Origin: Drosophila pseudoobscura
Lineage: Eukaryota > Arthropoda > Insecta > Diptera > Drosophilidae
Length of the DNA: 64,000 nt
Direction: 5' to 3'
Assembly (NCBI RefSeq): GCF_009870125.1
Contig: NC_046683.1
Span: 9,548,001 to 9,612,000 of the forward strand
A program made the position numbers and the translations under genes. How positions within the stretch are numbered: the stretch's first letter is position 1; each line of letters begins with the position of its first letter. Of the stretch, positions 37,401 through 49,463 are shown in pieces. The notes under the pieces were generated by a model. The model was not told the origin of the DNA. It searched no databases and saw only the letters and a program-made list of their open reading frames with translations.

Positions 37401-38618
37401 TTCCGATAGTTTCAGAGTCTGCGGGAAGGATTTGATTTGCTGTGAAACATAAGCATAAGAAGTTCCCATAAGTGAAAGGGGAACAGAATTAGAAGAATTC
37501 ATTTTTTGGGGGGACACGGGAGTATACCATTTACAGGCTATATCTGTGTACTAATGTCTCGTCTCGTTTCTGTTAATTTCCCCACTCATCTCGATCTCTG
37601 CATCTCTGCATCCTTGCGTTAATCAGACACGCCCTGCGGGAATACAACATCCACAAGGCACTGGATCATCCTCGCGTCGTGAAGCTCTATGATGTGTTCG
37701 AGATCGATGCGAATTCCTTTTGCACCGTACTCGAGTACTGCGATGGCCACGATCTGGACTTTTATCTGAAGCAACATAAGACTATACCCGAGCGTGAAGC
37801 GCGCTCGATAATAATGCAGGTGAGTAGAAGGCAGGGCATGGCGTGTAGCGTGTTGGAGTGGACAGTGCTTGAGGTTAATTTTTTGTCTCGTAGGTTGTAT
37901 CTGCACTCAAGTATCTGAATGAGATTAAGCCACCGGTCATCCATTACGATCTGAAGCCCGGCAATATACTACTGACCGAAGGTAATGTCTGTGGCGAGAT
38001 CAAGATCACCGACTTTGGCCTGTCCAAGGTGATGGATGACGAGAACTATAATCCAGATCATGGCATGGATCTAACCTCCCAGGGAGCGGGCACCTATTGG
38101 TACGTACTCTTGCTTGCTTTCTAGCTTCTATTCTCAATTGATTCGAGTACTCATTTGTATCCTGCATCTTGTTGTGTTTGTGTTTAGGTATTTGCCACCC
38201 GAATGCTTTGTCGTTGGCAAAAATCCACCGAAAATCTCATCAAAAGTTGATGTATGGAGTGTTGGTGTGATATTCTATCAGTGTCTGTACGGAAAGAAGC
38301 CATTCGGGCATAATCAGTCGCAGGCCACCATCCTGGAGGAGAATACCATACTGAAAGCCACCGAAGTGCAGTTCTCCAATAAGCCAACTGTTTCGAATGA
38401 GGCAAAGGTATGCGCTTGACGAGCATAGAATATTTAATATCCCCTATACTCTATACTCTATACTCAATTCTATATTTTCTCCCTTAGAGCTTCATACGTG
38501 GATGTTTGGCGTATCGTAAAGAGGATCGCATGGATGTGTTTGCATTGGCAAGACACGAGTATATCCAGCCACCGATACCGAAGCATGGCAGGGGATCACT
38601 CAATCAGCAGCAGCAGGC

Positions 38619-38651
<33 letters not shown>

Positions 38652-38748
38652 GCAGCAACAGTCATCGACATCGCAGGCCAATTCAACAGGCCAGACCTCG
38701 TTCTCAGCCCACATGTTTGGCAACATGAATCAGTCCAGCTCATCCTAG
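28402..38748 (+). CDS. tlk: Tousled-like serine/threonine kinase
   Basis: Nuclear kinase that phosphorylates the histone chaperone Asf1 and supports replication-coupled chromatin assembly. Coding exons: 28402-28560, 33616-35718, 35809-36543, 36628-36806, 37627-37819, 37894-38099, 38188-38407, 38488-38748 (1351 aa; all phases agree). The N-terminal half is low complexity (poly-Gln, poly-Ala, Gly-rich) with a basic RKRKRK patch. A helical/coiled-coil region follows ([10 protein letters not shown] ... [18 protein letters not shown], about residues 660-785), then the kinase domain from about residue 1012. Its landmarks are the glycine loop GKGGFSEV (1019-1026), ACK lysine, HYDLKPGN (catalytic Asp 1142), DFG (1163-1165), and PPE in place of APE. 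A C-terminal poly-Gln/Ser tail ends at TAG 38746. Exon 2 starts exactly at an ATG, so alternative 5' exons could yield a protein lacking the first 53 residues. Confidence 0.95.
29296..29508. mobile_element. 213-bp TTAA-flanked MITE
   Basis: The left end CATGGTAGAATTATTCAG (29298-29315) is mirrored by CTTGAATAATTCTACCATG at the right (29488-29506). The two arms match over about 22 bp apart from a 2-nt indel. Both sides are flanked by TTAA (29292-29295 and 29509-29512), the target-site duplication of piggyBac-type elements. There is no coding capacity, so it would move only in trans. Confidence 0.7.
30488..30560. repeat. ATACCCTTTGC...GGTATT dispersed-repeat fragment
   Basis: TATACCCTTTGCCAAAGAGA followed by GGTATTTTAATTTC and GTTTGCAACGCAG resembles a short foldback-headed segment found scattered in Drosophila genomes. 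I recognise the pattern but cannot name the family. It is only a fragment. Confidence 0.4.
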
Positions 38749-38778
38749 CTGCCAACTAAACGCAATTCCAATTCATAA

Positions 38779-39561
38779 TTCGCCGCCGCCGCCGCAGCAG
38801 CCACAGTCGCACAACAACAACAACAACAACAACAGCAGCAACAGCAGCAACAGTTGCAACAGCTGCAACTGCAACAGCAACAGCAGCAGAATCAACAACA
38901 ACAACAGCAACAGCAACAGCAGCAGCAACATTCACTAGCAGCACTAGCACCAGTAATACCAGTAGCAAATACACTACAACTACAACTACAGCACCATCAT
39001 CAGCATCACCACAGCCACAGCCACAACCATCTCCATAATCAGCATCAACATCAGCAACATCAGAATCAGAATCAACAACAACAACTCCATCATCAACAAC
39101 AACAACAACAACATCACCAACAACCCCAACAACAACATCATCAGCTACTAAACTGTAGCAGCAGCAACTATGCGGCTTCGCTGCTCGACGCGGCGGCCTA
39201 TTGCTATGAGACTGTGATGGATGCGGGCGGATGCGGCGGCCACTATACCACAAACACAACAAAGCAAACGCTGCCCGCCATGGCTGCCGCCATGTCAGTG
39301 GTGGCCAATGCCACATGCACATCCACATCGATGACAACGGGCATGGGTCTGGGACTGGGATTGATGAGCACGACAACGTGCACGGGCACGGGCACCGGTA
39401 CGGGCACGAGTACGGGCATGGGCGCAAGTACCGGAGCGGAGGCGACATCACCGCGCGCCTATCAAGGAAAATACAAGCGATGGCAGCAGCAGCAGTTGCA
39501 GCAGCAGGCCCAGTTGCAGCAGCAACAACAGATGCTGCTGCTGCAGCAAGAGCTGCTCTAA
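38779..39561 (+). other. In-frame open stretch downstream of the tlk stop
   Basis: The frame of the last tlk exon is interrupted by TAG (38746-38748) and TAA (38776-38778) but is then open for 260 codons to TAA 39559-39561. The content is His/Gln-rich, then less repetitive (SLLDAAAYCYETVMDAGG), then a Gly/Thr-rich part and a Gln-rich end. It may be a fossil or alternatively spliced C-terminal extension, or simply CAG-rich 3' UTR. Translation is unproven. Confidence 0.35.
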
Positions 39562-41647
39562 AGGAGCCGGCGAGAGGAGAAGGAAAAGAGAGAGGCTGCT
39601 GCTGGTGTGCGCCACACTGCCAATGCAATGCTTTGTTGTTGCTGCTGCTGCGATGGAGAAACTATTACTAAATATATATATATATATATGTATATATATA
39701 GCAGAAAAAGCAGAATAGAAACCGGAGGATGGAACACAGGAACAACAGCCAGAGACGGATGACGAGAAGGAGGAGGAGGAGGAGGGTTCAGTTCAGTTCA
39801 TCCTTTCGAGGAATATTTCCAGAGCAAGTCGCAAACAAAAACAAAACAAACAACAACAAAAAACAACTGCAAAATGCGAAAGCAAAAACAAAAACAAAAA
39901 CTTAATATAAAGAAACTATATATAAATATATATATATATACGTGAATATATATATATATATATATTAAATGTGATAAACAAGCGTAAAGCAAAAACAAAA
40001 CAAAAGAAAGGGAAGGAAAGGAAATAAAGCAGCATGAACCGACAAAAGAGAGCAGGAAAGAGCAGGAGATCAGGAGAGAAGGAGAAAGCGAAGCAAAGCA
40101 AAGCAAAGTCTTGGCTAAAAATAGAAGAAGGAGCAGAGCAGGAGAGCACAGGAACGGAGCAAACAATGCGAAAAGAGAAGTAAACGAAGAGCAAGGGGAA
40201 GTGAGAGAGAACGAGAGAGAGAGAGAGCGAGCGAGAGCGAGCGAGAAAGAGAGAGAGAGAGACAAGCAAAATGCTTGCGATGAAATTGTTTATAAAGGCT
40301 GCTATAAACACACTTTTTTTTTTGTTAACTATAAAAATACCAAGCAGAATAATTACTATATAATAAAAGCTAAAGAAAAGCTAATAATAACTGTAAATTA
40401 GTAAGTAGGGTGGCATCCAAAACACACACACACACATACACACACACACTGAGAAAAAAGCGAAGCGGAGAAACAGAAGTCGAACGATATTCCCAAGAGA
40501 AACGCGTGAGAGAGTTGACAATTTTTTCTTTGTATTACAAAATAGTAATGATAAATGATACACAGACACACGCAAGAAAAAAAAAAACACAACAAACAGC
40601 CCCTCTTCCCCCCCATAATGAAAAGAAAATAGAAAATTAGCATGGGCTAAAGCCCAACAGTATCGAAGGCGAATAAGCCGAAGAAGAAGAAGGTGAAAGG
40701 AAAGTGGAGAAGACATAAGAATACCAGAGCAAAAAGGAGGAGAGTAGACGGACAAGTGATTGCATTGTTTTTTGGGTTTTGTTTGTTTGTTCTACCATCA
40801 AACATTATCACATAACACACAGAACAGGACACCGCACGGCCCACACACACCGACGTCGTCGACATCGCAGACCGCAGACTGTTTTAATGCGCCTTAAACC
40901 CTAACATAACCTAACCTTATCGTAACCATATTTAACTTTTAAATCTATGGATTATATGCCTATTTTAAAATCTCCAACACACACACACACACACACAGCC
41001 CTTCGACCTTAATTAATGATTAATTGCCAAAATTGTGGATGTATAGGGTTTTCACCTTTCGCCTTTTTCGACCCACAAATCATATTCTTGTTTGTTTTGT
41101 ATCAAAATCCGAAATGAATTTGATTTAATCGAGCAAATCCCACACTCGCACACGCACACACCATACACCACACACCATACACCTCTATAACCATCCATCC
41201 ATTGATCCATCATATGCCATATACATATTGTATATAGAGATATCCCATCCTCCCGGCAGAACCGAAACAGAATCCGAAATCGAATGCAATTCCAAAAGAA
41301 GAACAACAAAAACAGTAAATACCGTTTCAAGAAAGGCAGGATAAGGAAACAACAACAAAATAGATACACAGATTAAATCCATTCTTAGTTTTTGTTGCTG
41401 TTTGGGAGTTTTACATGGGATGGGCCACAGAAAGAGGGGGAATGGGAAATCGGAGAGGGACAGAGAAGAAACCTTCAAGGCCACGGTAGACAGAAGATGA
41501 GGGGGCAAACCGGGGGTAACAGAAAGAAGGGAAAAAATCGAGAAAAGTGTGAACACGATCCGAAGTAAAAATAATACTTCTAATTAAATCATAAACTAAT
41601 GTAATAGTTTTTATTAAAAAATTATATATATATGATACAAAACAAAT

Positions 41648-41681
<34 letters not shown>

Positions 41682-41980
41682 TATAAATGTGTTTTTTTTT
41701 TTAATTTTAAACCGTATTTGTAATGCACTATGCGTAAAATTGTATTAAATATTAATATCCAAGGCATATTAATAGAATTATACTATATATAAAAGAAAAA
41801 AATTATATAAAAACAGCAAAAAAAAACAACAACAAAAAACTACCAAGCTAAATGTTTCAATAATATATAGATCTATATGTATGTAAAACCGATATGAGAT
41901 CTGCCTAAAGCCAGACAAAAAAAAAATAATACCTACCCACATATATCCCCATGCTCGTTGAGTATCGGGTGTATAAACGC

Positions 41981-42022
41981 CCCCCCCCCCCCCCTCCCCA
42001 CACACACACACACACACACACA
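41981..42022 (+). repeat. C14 tract and (CA)n microsatellite
   Basis: A run of about 14 C followed, after TCCCC, by about 11 CA units. It lies in the presumed tlk 3' UTR and is expected to be length-variable. Confidence 0.9.
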
Positions 42023-44470
42023 TACACATATGCGAACACAGTGAAAACTATGGAGAAGTGAGGTGGGAAAAAGAGAAAGCCTTTCTTTCCACGAAGTACA
42101 TTTTTTGTTTGCCCAAAAGCAACGAAAGCGAAATAAAGGATGATATCCAAAAAGAGAGCTGAAAGAGAAAATTAGTTTTAAAAAGCGCTAAAGTGAATAT
42201 GAAATATTGTGTGAGAGGAGAGAACAGAGGCGAAGGATAGCAGGGAGAGAAGCGAGGAGCAGCAAAACAGAACACAGAAAACGGAAAACCGAAAGCGGAA
42301 AGCCGAAAACAGAAGATGCTGCAACAAGAAGCGAAACAAAAACTCCCTAAAAAAACAAAGTATCAAAAAATGAATTGTAAATATTTATATAAATAATTTA
42401 TGCCTAATTAAAATTAAAACTAAACGAGGAAAAGCTGAAAAAAGCAGAAGAAAACAAAAAAAAAACAAACAAAGAAACAATACGTAGACGAAGAAGAAGT
42501 TCTACAGAGAAGGTGGCAGAGAAGAAAGAGCAAGAGAAGCAGAATGAGAAAAAGAGAAGAAGCTGCAAAGGCAAAAACCAGAAATACCATTTCAGAACCG
42601 ATTTGTATATGTAATGTACGTACTTTCCTTTAATTTTAGCCAATCAATCAGTTTGTAAGTCTTTTTTTTTGTTGCCCCAAATGCGATAACGATATGATGA
42701 CTACTATATAATGGCCGATATTTGTTTCCGATTGTGTAAAACGATTGTGTTGGCATTAGCTTTTAGCTGATGATTGATGATTGATGACTGCATGCGTGTG
42801 AGTGTTGATTTTATTTGTAGAGACAGAGAGAGAGAGAGAGTGAGGAGAAGATCAGATGAGATGATGGAGGAGGAGGAGGAGGAGCAGGAGGGTAAGCAGG
42901 AGCTTGTGGAGTGGAAGAGAGCGCGAATCTATCTATATAATATATTTGTAAAATGCACATTTTTAAATTATAAATGATACATATTTAAAATGCGACTATT
43001 ATTATTATTATTATGATTATTATTGCATATGGCGTACCATTATCATTATTTTTTATTACCACGGATCGACTCGACTCTTCTTCGACGGCTTCGATCCGTT
43101 CGAGGCCCGGCACACAGCCAATCCAGACACATACACACAACCCAGACACACACACACACTCACATAAACACAACAAAAGGAAGAAGCAAATGAGTAGCAG
43201 AGAGACGGAGAAACAGAACCAGAGAAACAAAATAAACAAGCAAAATGTTTGAAAAAATAGAACCTTAAAACAGATGTTTTTTTTTGTTTGAAATTTCCTT
43301 CCCCCTCGCCCCCGCCATGGTATATGGTATATATTTTTGAGTTTTTTGTTTTTTGCTTCGGACAGAAAGAGAAAAAGGCATAAGCTTAAAAAATTAAATA
43401 CCTACTAAGTGTTTAAATAGTACTAAACGAATCAAAATAAATATACTTAAAGCAAAAGCAAAGACAAAGCAAAGGAAGGCAAAGGAAACGAAACGAAACG
43501 AAAGGAAAGCAGAGGTCGGGCGGGAGGCAGAGGGAACAAGGAAAAACGAGCAGGAGCAGCAGCAGCATCACTGGAGGAGAAACACGGGGGAAAGAATAGA
43601 TAAAAGAAAACAGAAAACCAATTGAATTATTTGTTGAGTAATTTATTAAATAATAATTATGATAATAATTATATAAAGCAAACAAAAAAACAAAACAACT
43701 TTAATTGAACCGAAGAGAAGCGGAAAACAAAAGAGCAGAGAAACATGAAAAGCAAATAACAAAAAGCGAATATACATATATATGTATATATACACATGTA
43801 TGCATATACATATATATATGGTATATTATATATAAAAAAATTATTTAATAGTTATGCTAAAAAATTATTTAAACGAAAAAATGAAAAGGAAGGGGAGATA
43901 CGAAAGGAGAAAGAAGAATGCATTCAGAACAGGAACCCCTCCCCCAAAAGCCACCGCCACCGCTACCGCCACCGCCTCTGCTCCCTGCTTCCGGCTCCCA
44001 TCCCACCCGAAAACTCCAACTCCCACCCTCGCCCACTCTCCCCCCTCCTCCCAATAACCACCACCGCCATACCACACCAGGACCCATGTGAATCGAAGGA
44101 AACTCAAAAATGTAGAGAAGGAGAGGGAGGGCAAGCAAAAGAAAGCGCGAAGGAAGGATGGTGTGTCGAGGCGGAAAACACGAGCAACTGAGAGAGAGAG
44201 AAAGAGAGAGCGGATGTGGAAGATACTAAATCAATAAGTAAAACATAAAAAAGTAATAAATTAATTAATTTCCCAACAAAAGAGAAAAGAAACGAAAACA
44301 AAAGAGAACAAAAAGCAAAAACCGAAAAAAATAACAAAAAAAAAAAAACAAAAGACGAAACATTGAAAATAAAAAAATACTAAAATGATTGTGAAACTCA
44401 GTGGTGGGTGGGAGCGGAAGGATTTCTTGGCGGGTTTTAATGGGCGACAGAAAGTACGAAAATATTGCAT

Positions 44471-45638
44471 TCTTATTTAAAATTAACGAGGAACCACCGC
44501 TGGAACTAGTATGAGCGGCGCCACAAAGCGGAACTTCTAGAACCAGTGCAGGCGTCACCGTAAAACTAGTGACTCCGAACATCTAGAACAAGTGGGAGAA
44601 CCAAAACTGATCCGCTCGCTCTACTTCGAAAGCTGTTCAGCTATCGCTTGATATCGTATAGGCGTGCTGTCAGAGCAGAGGAGGCGGCGGAAATACACAT
44701 CGAAGGCCTTTTTTCATGGGCGGATTTACGGTATATTTTGAAAATGATAAGGTATCCGGTATCGATAGATCCGATAATAATACTGAAATCAATGAAAAAA
44801 CAAGCAAAAACCCATTTAGAATATATTATTGAGTTGAAGGTTTATTTACGGTATATTAGTATGTAATGGTGTATCCATATTTTGACCACTTTCAAACTTC
44901 GGGCGCAGCTCTAGTGACTATAGTGTGACTATAGCTCTAGTATCTTATGGGCAGTGCTGTTGAACTTTGAAACTACGTAACGTTTTTTACATTCATATGT
45001 AGTTGACATGTAGCAAAATGTGTAGTTACCCACTTACGTTTCATTCCGTACACACTTACGTTTCATTCCGTGCACATTACGTTTTATGCTTTGACCTTTT
45101 TTTGTTTATAGTCAAAAAATTGTTAATAAAACCAGTTGTTACAAAATAAAAGCCTACCAATTGTTATTGTAGCAAAAGTCTTCACAAGCACAAACACTTC
45201 CAGGGAAGTGGCATAATTAGCGGCAAGCATATGGAAAAACAAGACTTTTGCCGCCTCCCGAAAACAACAGGAAATAAATTGCAAAGAGGACTTTGCAATT
45301 GGAATGTCTAATTGGATTATCAGCGAACAGCGACAAAGAGGAACACTACGACGTCTTTCCAATCACATTAAGGTCTGGCCCTGCAACGTGAACAAACTGG
45401 CCACAGCAGCCGTCTCAAGGGCAAGGACAGCGTATTTACAAGGACCGCGGCGCTAATTTCCCTTGGGCCATTCAGCTGGAGGCGCAACCTTGTGGAGCAG
45501 GAGGTGCCACGACGATTCTGGCTGGGTTATGCCCAACGTCTGCTCTGGAACGTTGAGGGAGAAAGACGGTCGCTGTCGCTGCTGTCGAACGATACGTTGA
45601 GACTGACCTTCGGCCAAGGCCTTCTGGCCAGTGCTACT
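44471..45638 (+). promoter_or_regulatory. Intergenic region with candidate FBXL4-type promoter
   Basis: Around 44728-44770: GGTATATTTT (Ohler motif 6-like) and a perfect DRE TATCGATA (44760-44767); a second GGTATATT lies near 44849. Two adjacent copies of CACTTACGTTTCATTCCGT occur at about 45031-45070. From 45372 the downstream CDS frame is open but has no ATG before 45639, so 45372-45638 is read as 5' UTR or part of an upstream exon. Confidence 0.45.
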
Positions 45639-48212
45639 ATGTCCCTGCTGGCCCTCGCCCAAGCCTCCGCTTCCACCTCCACCTCCAGCTCTAGCGACAC
45701 TGAACTCGATGCCCAGATCGATTTCTCGACCATGCTAATGCAGCGCCAGCGTGAGCTCAGTGGCTGGTTTGGTTGCGGCAGCAAAATGCAGCCAGACCAA
45801 GTGGAGGATCAAGGCTACTATCTCGAGCAGTTTGTCCTTGGCGTGCTGGATTTTAGCTCGCAATATGGCATCGAGTATAGCATTTCGTATACGGCGGCCA
45901 ATGTGATTGGCAGGCCATCGAAATTCCCCAACTACGGCGACTACCCAGAGACCTTCACCATGGTGAGTGCCACCCGAATGCAACCCGTGTGTCACCCGCT
46001 GTGTGCCACACCCCTCAAGTGTGTTAACCGGCAAATGCTTCTCTCCACAGCGCACCTACGGTGACTGGTGGCAACTGGCACCATCTGCCACGCGAGAGAT
46101 TCAGCCGCAGAATCTACCCAAATTGGCTACACACGATTACATTGGTAAGATCAGATCTCCTATCTCCTCCATTTAAGGCTTGGTGGCAGGTATAATATTT
46201 GGTTCTCTTCCTGCTGCAGTGGTCTACTTTGAGGACTATGTGGTGCCCACGGAGGTAGCCATTTTTGAGACATTCAATCCTGGGGCTGTGATACGCATCT
46301 GGGCTTATGGTTTGACCAAGCACTGGACCTGCCTCTGGGAGGCCTTGGACACCGATCTGACCGCACCAACGCCACGCAATTCGCGACGCTTTGCGCCGAC
46401 GCTGAAAAAGACCACGATGATAACAAAGTAGGGCCTGAATCGTGTACCCAATTGTGGGCTTGGCATCCTCACTAACTCTCGATTCCTTTGACCCGAACAG
46501 AACGATACGCATTGATTTCAACCACAGCCGGCTCAATTACTACACGGAAATCGATGCCATCATGCTGTGCGGACGCACAGTCTCGGGTCGTCTTATTCAA
46601 AGCATTCTGGGGGAGCAGGCACGCGCCACCAAGTCCCTCTCGCCGCTTTCGAAGATGGCCAGTGGCCAGATGGCCGGATCCATCACCTGCAAGCTGCAGT
46701 CACTGGAATTCAAGCCGAACTTCAGGGAGAAAAGTGACACCAGCCTGCACGAATTCATCAGCAATGATCTTGGCAAATTTATGATGGACAACCGCCTCGA
46801 GGATCCTCTGGCCTCAGTCTCTGCCCCAGCCGCAGAGGCAGTGCCGCCTGGCATGTGTGTGACGGATCTGCCGTTTGAGATCATCTTAAAAATACTCAGC
46901 TACCTGGACCTTAAGTCACTGTTTCGCGTGGGGCGCGTGTCGCGCACCTTCTACGACATCTCGACGCATCCGCTGCTCTACGCCGAGCTCAACCTGAAGC
47001 CCTATTGGCTGGTGGCCAGCTCGGAGCTCCTGTGCACTCTGGCCCGCCGGGCCACCATGCTGCGCAAACTGGATCTCTCCTGGTGTGGTGGCTCCAACGA
47101 AATTTCACCCACCGAATTCAAAAAGTGAGTCCTTGCTTGTGGAGATGCATTAAAATCTTATTCTTATGGAATTGTTTACAGATTTCTGACCCAGCGAGGC
47201 GATAATCTTACCCACCTGCGGCTAAACTCTTGTAAATTTCTAAACGCCAGCTGCATTGAGAATGTTGGCATAGTCTGTGATAATCTGATTGGTATGTCGC
47301 TTGGATTTTCTCTTGGGTCTGGTCTCATTGGTTTTGTATGTTCTTTTGTCAGAGTTGAGCCTGCGTAATTGTGCCACTGATCCGCCGCTATTGAACTTCT
47401 CCTGTCTGGCAAATCTTAAGAACCTGGAGCGTCTTGATCTCTTCCAAACGGCCTTCGATACAGAGCTGCTGCTCAGCATGCTCGAGGGCAATCGCAAGCT
47501 TAAGCATCTGAATCTAGCCTTCTGCGGTGTGTCGGTGAATATGGACGATGTGGCCGATCACCTGGCCACGTACAACACACAGCTTGTATCGCTGGATCTG
47601 TGGAAGGCGCACTTTCTGTCGGCCCGAGGACTTTTAGCCATATCTCGCTGTTCTCAGTTGGAGGAGCTCGATCTGGGCTGGTGGTATGTTCTAATGCTTT
47701 CGGCATTACTTATGCATCTGTTCATGTGTATTCTGCTTATAGCCTGCGTGAGGCATCCCTGGGAGATGGCTTGTTTCAGTTGCTGTCCAACTGTCCCAAG
47801 CTGAGGAAGCTATTTCTGTCGGCGGTGCGGGGCACGACTGAGCGGGATCTCATACACATTGCCACGCTGGGCAAAAACCTGGAGCAATTGGATCTCATGG
47901 GGATACTGAATATAACGCACGAACGTATCTACGAGTGGGTTTCATACTCTCGATTCGCCACGAGCACAAATACCAACTGCAGCTTTATTTCTTTCAGCAT
48001 TCTGGTTCATTGCCCCAAGCTGCAGCTGTTGGATCTGAGTTTTTGCGAAAACATTATGGAGCGTGAGGTAGGGAGCTTAATACCTGAACTTCCATCCTTC
48101 CCAAACTATTTAATTAATTAATTTCTTTGTTTCGCAGTTCGATGTACTGGCGGAATGGTCGAGACAGTTTAAGGTAGATATCAAGAGCAGCCGCATTTTC
48201 GATACTAGATAG
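45639..48212 (+). CDS. Fbxl4: FBXL4-type F-box/leucine-rich-repeat protein
   Basis: Exons 45639-45962, 46051-46144, 46220-46427, 46501-47124, 47182-47291, 47353-47683, 47743-47934, 47998-48067, 48138-48212 give 675 aa; every junction is GT/AG and phases agree. An N-terminal Ser/Thr-rich leader precedes the FBXL4-specific region (VLDFSSQYGIEYSISYTAAN, NYGDYPETFTM, RTYGDWWQLAPSA, FNPGAVIRIWAYG). An F-box follows from about residue 332 (LPFEIILKILSYLDLKSLFR), then leucine-rich repeats to the C-terminus (LEELDLGW, LEQLDLMG, LQLLDLSFCEN). In mammals FBXL4 is a mitochondrial SCF receptor limiting mitophagy via BNIP3/NIX; the fly role is inferred. The start is the first in-frame ATG. Gene identity is by family; the symbol is that of the family. 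Confidence 0.9.
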
Positions 48213-49463
48213 GTGATCGCAGGAAACGAGAGTGTAGCCACCATGGCCATATCTTGTAGCTATTATAAATAATGGATGTGCACTTTGTATGTGTGTGCGG
48301 CACTCTCTCTTTTCCGTTCCTAGTAAAATTGTACCTTTTAATATTGTTTAAAACAAAAAACAAAACAAACCTGTGGGAAATTTTATAAAATCCTTCAACT
48401 GCATTCAACAATGTGCTCTGACTATTTAATATTTATTAGAACATGGAACGAAAAGTTAAGGTTCGATTAAGTTGAGCGCAACTATAACGGTTTTTTTTTG
48501 CTGTTTTGTTGGTATCGATTTTATCGATATTAGGAGTAGGTTTTTCAGTAAAACCAACAATAATATATCCATCGGTATATTCCTGAGGGTCAGACCGTGA
48601 AGAAAAGACACACTGTTCGCAGCAAAAATTTTAAAACTTTATCTCGCTAAGTTATTTTTTCATCGATATTTTTGCAAAAAATGAGTCGTAATTTTGAATG
48701 GGCCATAAAAGAGGGTATGCACAACTGGCAAAAACAGCCAAGGCAAACTGCAAGCTTCGTACGAACCTCACCTCGCGAGTGAGGAGAACATACCTTGAAG
48801 GCAGAATCGGCTTCTCGTCTGCAAGGTATATTAGGCAAATGGGGTGGATTTCTTCTTGCATGCGTTTGCATTTTCTGCACCGTTTTGGCTGTTGTACATA
48901 CCCTCTTTTTCCTCCCATTATGTATCAAATGAGTAGTTACCGTGTAGTAAGGGTGTAGTTCTTGTGGAGAATTTTGGAAAATGAAGACAAAACGCAGCTC
49001 GTTAATCTAAAGTTTATCAATATATTAGTCCAATAAATAGTAAAAATAACCTAAATTAGAAGATATTGACTGGCAATCGGATGACTCAGTACATTAACCG
49101 AGAGCAGGAGCCGACGTCGACGCCGCCAGCTGTGCAGCCTACGGCAGCAATAACAACAAAAGGCAGAGAGAGGAGAGGAGGTGTGTATGTGTACCATTTG
49201 CTGCTTTAGCCCACTGCCCACCCAACGTCCTCGCCCATCTTGCGCGCATCCCCGACCCGCCCCACCACGCATCTTCACTCCAGTGGGCACACGTACACTT
49301 TCTTGAGCGTGTAATTTGGTTAAATTATTAATTCGCTTACCCCCCACATACGACCGTGGGCCCTTGCCCCAACGCCGCTCGTACAGTGGGGCGTGCCGGG
49401 AATTTGCTTGCCGTTTGAGCTTCCGTTCAATCGTTTCCCCATATTTGCCTTTACAGTGTCGCC
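48213..49463 (+). promoter_or_regulatory. Intergenic region with DRE/motif-6 promoter and hairpin repeat
   Basis: TATCGATT and TATCGATA (48513-48529), then GGTATATTCCTGAGGGTC (about 48575-48592), form a housekeeping-type promoter probably serving the phosphatase gene downstream. An acceptor TTTACAG at 49450-49456, just before the coding ATG, implies an untranslated first exon upstream. An imperfect inverted repeat (48702-48918) lies between. The rest is unremarkable. Confidence 0.45.
48702..48918. repeat. Inverted-repeat (MITE-like) segment
   Basis: AAAGAGGGTATGCACAAC (48708-48725) is mirrored by GTTGTACATACCCTCTTT (48891-48908) with one mismatch. A nested pair, ATACCTT (about 48790) and AAGGTAT (about 48823), lies near the centre. 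Overall length is about 217 bp. No clear target duplication was found, so it could be a small foldback element or a structured transcript. Confidence 0.5.

Larger units (their letters stand above)
38749..44470 (+). other. tlk: Probable tlk 3' UTR and downstream DNA
   Basis: After the stop the plus strand becomes strongly A-rich (AAAACAAAAC, AAAGAAAG) with many TATATA runs and AATAAA hexamers, typical of long Drosophila 3' UTRs. A Pumilio-type TGTAAATA sits at 42376-42383. (CA)n runs lie at 40422-40450, 40978-40997 and 42000-42022. The real cleavage site cannot be chosen from sequence; the A-richness ends near 44400. Open frames at 39798-44580 are compositional. Confidence 0.5.

Noticed and set aside
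40898..40920. Telomere-like CCCTAACATAACCTAACC
   Set aside because: Only about three irregular units in a presumed 3' UTR, and Drosophila does not use short telomeric repeats.
45372..45638. Extending the F-box gene start upstream to a GTG or to the frame opening
   Set aside because: The frame is open to 45372 but has no ATG, and non-ATG starts are rare; the first in-frame ATG (45639) was used, leaving an upstream coding exon as an untested alternative.
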